Shown here in pieces: positions 5,638 through 7,263 of a stretch of 7,263 nt of DNA; position 1 is the stretch's first letter, and each line of letters starts with the position of its first letter. Position numbers and translations under genes: made by a program. Source of the DNA: Thermoplasmata archaeon. GTDB taxonomy: Archaea; Thermoplasmatota; Thermoplasmata; Thermoplasmatales; Thermoplasmataceae. Under the pieces are notes generated by a model. The model saw only the letters and a program-made list of their open reading frames with translations, was not told the DNA's origin and made no database searches. The stretch covers positions 1 to 7,263 of the forward strand of contig JAJZKS010000085.1 of NCBI GenBank assembly GCA_021850835.1. Direction: 5' to 3'.

Positions 5638-5880
5638 ATGAGGATACCATCTTCCAGCATTCCTTCTTCCCCAAAACTCAATGCAGAATTGTGGTTGGTT
5701 GCATTTGCAATCCCAACCTTCTTTACATACTTGATTCAGGGCTATCAATGGCCCGAAGCCATAGCATCCGGGCTAGTGGTTGCAACTGTTTATGTTGGTT
5801 CCAGGATTCTTATTGTGTATGTATTGAAGCGATCGGAGAATAGGAAAGAACGGGAAAGGGAGGCCAACAGTAATTTATAA
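5638..5880 (+). CDS. Small two-helix membrane protein of unknown function
   Basis: This 80-residue protein has two hydrophobic segments, about residues 17-35 (ELWLVAFAIPTFFTYLI) and 41-63 (AIASGLVVATVYVGSRILIVYVL), joined by a short GYQWPE turn. The tail KRSENRKEREREANSNL is strongly charged and should lie in the cytosol, so both ends face inward. No family is recognised. A competing frame from ATG 5628 gives 71 residues rich in Cys and without a sensible membrane pattern, and is rejected. The gene is divergent from the Rieske gene across 143 bases. An interaction with that carrier is conceivable but there is no direct evidence. Confidence 0.7.
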   Translation: MRIPSSSIPSSPKLNAELWLVAFAIPTFFTYLIQGYQWPEAIASGLVVATVYVGSRILIVYVLKRSENRKEREREANSNL

Positions 5881-5881
5881 T
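5874..5881 (+). promoter_or_regulatory. TATA box of a candidate small RNA
   Basis: TTTATAAT overlaps the stop codon of the gene ending at 5880 and is the best TATA match in the window. No long reading frame follows. A transcript would start near 5903-5905. Confidence 0.35.
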
Positions 5882-5902
5882 TGATGGAGAAATAGATTTA
5901 GG

Positions 5903-5971
5903 CCCCAATGAATATTGCAACAAGCAGTGAAACTTAAGCTATTTTGCCTAACAGCCAGACTGGCTTTTTTT
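5903..5971 (+). ncRNA. Candidate small RNA (or leaderless 9-codon mini-ORF)
   Basis: About 26 bases after the TATA box at 5874 a transcript would begin and run about 69 bases to a hairpin with a T-run at 5953-5971. This promoter-to-terminator distance suits a short RNA. It contains an ATG at 5908 that opens only nine codons (MNIATSSET), so coding is doubtful. I recognise no known RNA family, and C/D box motifs are not convincing. The stretch could instead simply be the 3' end of the upstream gene, with a chance TATA box. Confidence 0.3.
5953..5971 (+). terminator. Intrinsic-type terminator
   Basis: AGCCA and TGGCT form a stem around a GAC loop, followed without a gap by seven T (5965-5971). 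It would end transcripts from the 80-residue membrane protein gene and from the candidate small RNA before the convergent gene that ends at 6041. Confidence 0.6.
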
Positions 5972-5994
5972 ACTTCAGGAACGGCATTAGGAGC

Positions 5995-6005
5995 AAAAAG
6001 GAAAA
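5995..6005 (-). terminator. T-rich terminator of the YrhK-like gene
   Basis: On the minus strand TTTTCCTTTTT lies 36 to 46 bases after the stop codon of the gene at 6041-7006. T-runs like this are enough for archaeal termination; no hairpin is needed. Confidence 0.35.
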
Positions 6006-6040
6006 CTTCCGGCTAACAGAAACATTGTTATAAATTCGAT

Positions 6041-7006
6041 TCAGCTCAAACCTGCCCTTTTCCTGCTGGACTTCAAGTGGAGGTTCATTGCAATCTTTAA
6101 GGCCGACCTTCCAACAAGTTGTGCACTCCCTATTATGAACATTATTACGCCTGCTATCTCATCTCCGTTTGGCAGAAATTCAATGCTTCCAACCAGAAAA
6201 AGCATTCCCAGGACAAAATCATTTGCGATTCCAAGCCAGTAATACAGCTTCCTGATGTGCCTTTCATGGGCGTCAGCCTGCTGTTTCCTCCGGAATGCCT
6301 CTATCACGGCTTTTTCCTTCAGGATCCTGCCCCTGTTAAGCATTAGCCAGGGTAGGGTGCCGTTGCTTACAAGCCCATAGAGCAAATTCTGGCCTGAACT
6401 ATTTCCCTTGCCAGCCTGAAATGCGGTTGCTAATGGCTGCACTGATCCATGGCTCCCCGGCCTGAGCAGGTCCAGCAGGTTAAGGAACCAGTTCTCTTTT
6501 GCAAGGGTTATTACTTCAGGTGTCCTGTCCGAAAGGTTTCCAGCTTCATTCTTTATGAATCGGTTCACTGCTTCACTCTCAAGAAAAAGATCGCTGGTTA
6601 CGAGGGCAGCATAAGGGTTATCAATAAGATCTGGAGGAGCCAGTTTGTCGTCATGCAGCAGGTAATCAACCAATTCAAGTGTCATGTTGTATTCTGTGGA
6701 AATCATAATAAGCATACTGGCCAGGTAAGGCTCCTCCCTTATCTTTTCCAGTATCTTTTCAAAAGCCGCTTCTTTTTCATCGGATGGGATATCTGCATCA
6801 TAAATTCCATGAACAAGGAATTCAGCGTCCAAATTCCCCCGGTATCCTATATCCTGCCACAAGAGGGCCTTCCCGAGTTCGCCCTCACACGTCCCCAGGG
6901 CAGCACAAATGGCTGCAATAACTCCTTTCCAGTTCAACCCGACGCCAATACGGCCGTCGTCTATTGCCCTGCAGAGGTAGCGGGCTGTTTCGCCGTATTC
7001 ATTCAA
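6041..7006 (-). CDS. Protein with helical N-terminal part and C-terminal YrhK-like membrane domain
   Basis: In this 321-residue protein the first 245 residues are soluble, helix-rich and acidic, with Cys12, Cys34 and Cys40; I do not recognise them. Residues 254-312 carry two hydrophobic helices: YYWLGIANDFVLGMLFLVGS (255-274), then IEFLPNGDE and IAGVIMFIIGSAQLVGRSAL (284-303). The paired 'F-x-x-GS' turns and the basic end match the pattern I know from YrhK domains, a small membrane domain of unknown role. The N-terminal part would face the cytosol, judged by the flanking basic residues on both sides of the helix pair. The start is TTG at 7006: it is the first start codon after an upstream in-frame stop, and the next ATG is codon 98. 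No strong ribosome site or TATA box is seen, so it may be transcribed with the gene upstream. Confidence 0.8.
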   Translation of the reverse strand: MNEYGETARYLCRAIDDGRIGVGLNWKGVIAAICAALGTCEGELGKALLWQDIGYRGNLDAEFLVHGIYDADIPSDEKEAAFEKILEKIREEPYLASMLIMISTEYNMTLELVDYLLHDDKLAPPDLIDNPYAALVTSDLFLESEAVNRFIKNEAGNLSDRTPEVITLAKENWFLNLLDLLRPGSHGSVQPLATAFQAGKGNSSGQNLLYGLVSNGTLPWLMLNRGRILKEKAVIEAFRRKQQADAHERHIRKLYYWLGIANDFVLGMLFLVGSIEFLPNGDEIAGVIMFIIGSAQLVGRSALKIAMNLHLKSSRKRAGLS

Positions 7007-7020
7007 GATGGCACATCCCG

Positions 7021-7086
7021 CTACACTCCACCTTCTGTTTCCGGAGGTTCAAGAAAGGTTGGACACACGTACTTTCCAGTTTTAGG
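7021..7086 (-). other. In-frame open extension after the stop of the partial gene
   Basis: After the TAA at 7087-7089 the same frame stays open for 21 codons to a TAG at 7021-7023, and the translation ends KYVCPTFLEPPETEGGV. It could be a decayed C-terminus, a separate very short peptide from the GTG within it, or plain leader DNA of the next gene. No ribosome site precedes that GTG. Coding is not established. Confidence 0.25.
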
Positions 7087-7263
7087 TTATTGTGCACTAG
7101 CATCATATTCACCAGCCTTAACCAGGGTATTTGGCCTCCTCCTGGCATAATAAAGCGTCACAAGGAATCCCGCCCCGAGGATCCAGGCTATTGTAACCAT
7201 TGTAGAAATTAGGTATGCAAGATTTGACCCATCGGGCGCACCAAGATAAGAAGCCAAGGAAGA
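7087..7263 (-). CDS. C-terminal end of a membrane protein (partial)
   Basis: The frame enters from the right edge and ends at TAA 7087-7089, giving 58 residues. One hydrophobic helix (about AYLISTMVTIAWILGAGFLVTLYYA) is followed by RRR and a short polar tail ending EYDASAQ. The basic residues after the helix place the tail in the cytosol and the missing N-terminal part outside, or in a preceding helix. An ATG at 7200 could start a 37-residue protein, but nothing upstream supports it. Family unknown. The next gene on this strand starts 80 bases downstream, so they may form an operon. Confidence 0.6.
   Translation of the reverse strand, partial: SSLASYLGAPDGSNLAYLISTMVTIAWILGAGFLVTLYYARRRPNTLVKAGEYDASAQ

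Noticed and set aside
5628..5843. 71-codon plus-strand frame from ATG 5628
   Set aside because: It overlaps the 80-residue frame from 5638, which has a clear two-helix membrane pattern; the 71-codon product has scattered Cys and no such pattern.
5874..5960. C/D box small RNA
   Set aside because: TTGATGG near 5881 is only a loose C box and no CTGA D box lies at a fitting distance.
6028..6035. TTATAAAT as promoter of an antisense RNA into the YrhK-like gene
   Set aside because: It is a good TATA match, but no start codon, reading frame or terminator follows on either strand. In AT-rich spacers such matches arise by chance.
6449..7150. A 233-codon open frame on the plus strand
   Set aside because: It lies opposite the YrhK-like gene and its upstream neighbour. 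Its translation is a mixed Cys- and Pro-rich sequence with no domain or membrane logic, while the minus-strand proteins have clear structure.

Overview
The window looks like a chromosomal segment of an archaeon, most plausibly an acidophilic Euryarchaeote of the Thermoplasmata type. The evidence is the promoter layout. TATA-like boxes (TTTAAATA, TTATTAAT, TTTATTTA, TTTATGTA) sit about 25 bases before the start codon with no Shine-Dalgarno, the pattern of leaderless archaeal transcripts. The only clear GGTGA ribosome site precedes an internal operon gene. Arg AGG/AGA and Ile ATA codons are frequent, and a sulredoxin-like soluble Rieske protein is present. The lineage is inferred; no rRNA or marker gene is in view.

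Layout. Positions 1-204 hold the C-terminal end of an unrecognised helical protein. At 277-900 is a membrane protein with a soluble C-terminal domain that may be PH-like. A 49-residue protein at 990-1139 has the exact ligand spacing of a classical zinc finger, with His in place of the second Cys. Convergent to it, on the minus strand, is a two-gene unit: a MarR-family regulator (2715-3203) followed by a 14-helix DHA2-type drug exporter (1191-2690). A striking inverted repeat flanks the regulator's TATA box. This is a typical self-regulated efflux operon. Upstream on the same strand is a HAD-family phosphatase-like hydrolase (3274-about 3996), divergent from an aldo/keto reductase (4137-5153).

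The reductase converges on a Rieske ferredoxin (5165-5494), which is divergent from an 80-residue two-helix membrane protein (5638-5880). The spacer after that contains a TATA box and, about 70 bases on, a hairpin plus T-run: a candidate small RNA. The minus strand then carries a 321-residue protein with a C-terminal YrhK-like membrane domain (6041-7006) and the C-terminal end of a one-helix membrane protein that runs off the right edge (7087-7263).

How the genes may work together. MarR and the exporter form a regulated resistance unit. The aldo/keto reductase, the HAD hydrolase and the Rieske protein are single enzymes of general redox or housekeeping type, and nothing ties them into one pathway. 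There are no tRNAs, rRNAs, insertion sequences or CRISPR repeats. I see no clearly new multi-gene system. The most interesting signals are the mini zinc finger, the operator around the MarR TATA box, the candidate small RNA and the two membrane proteins of unknown role.
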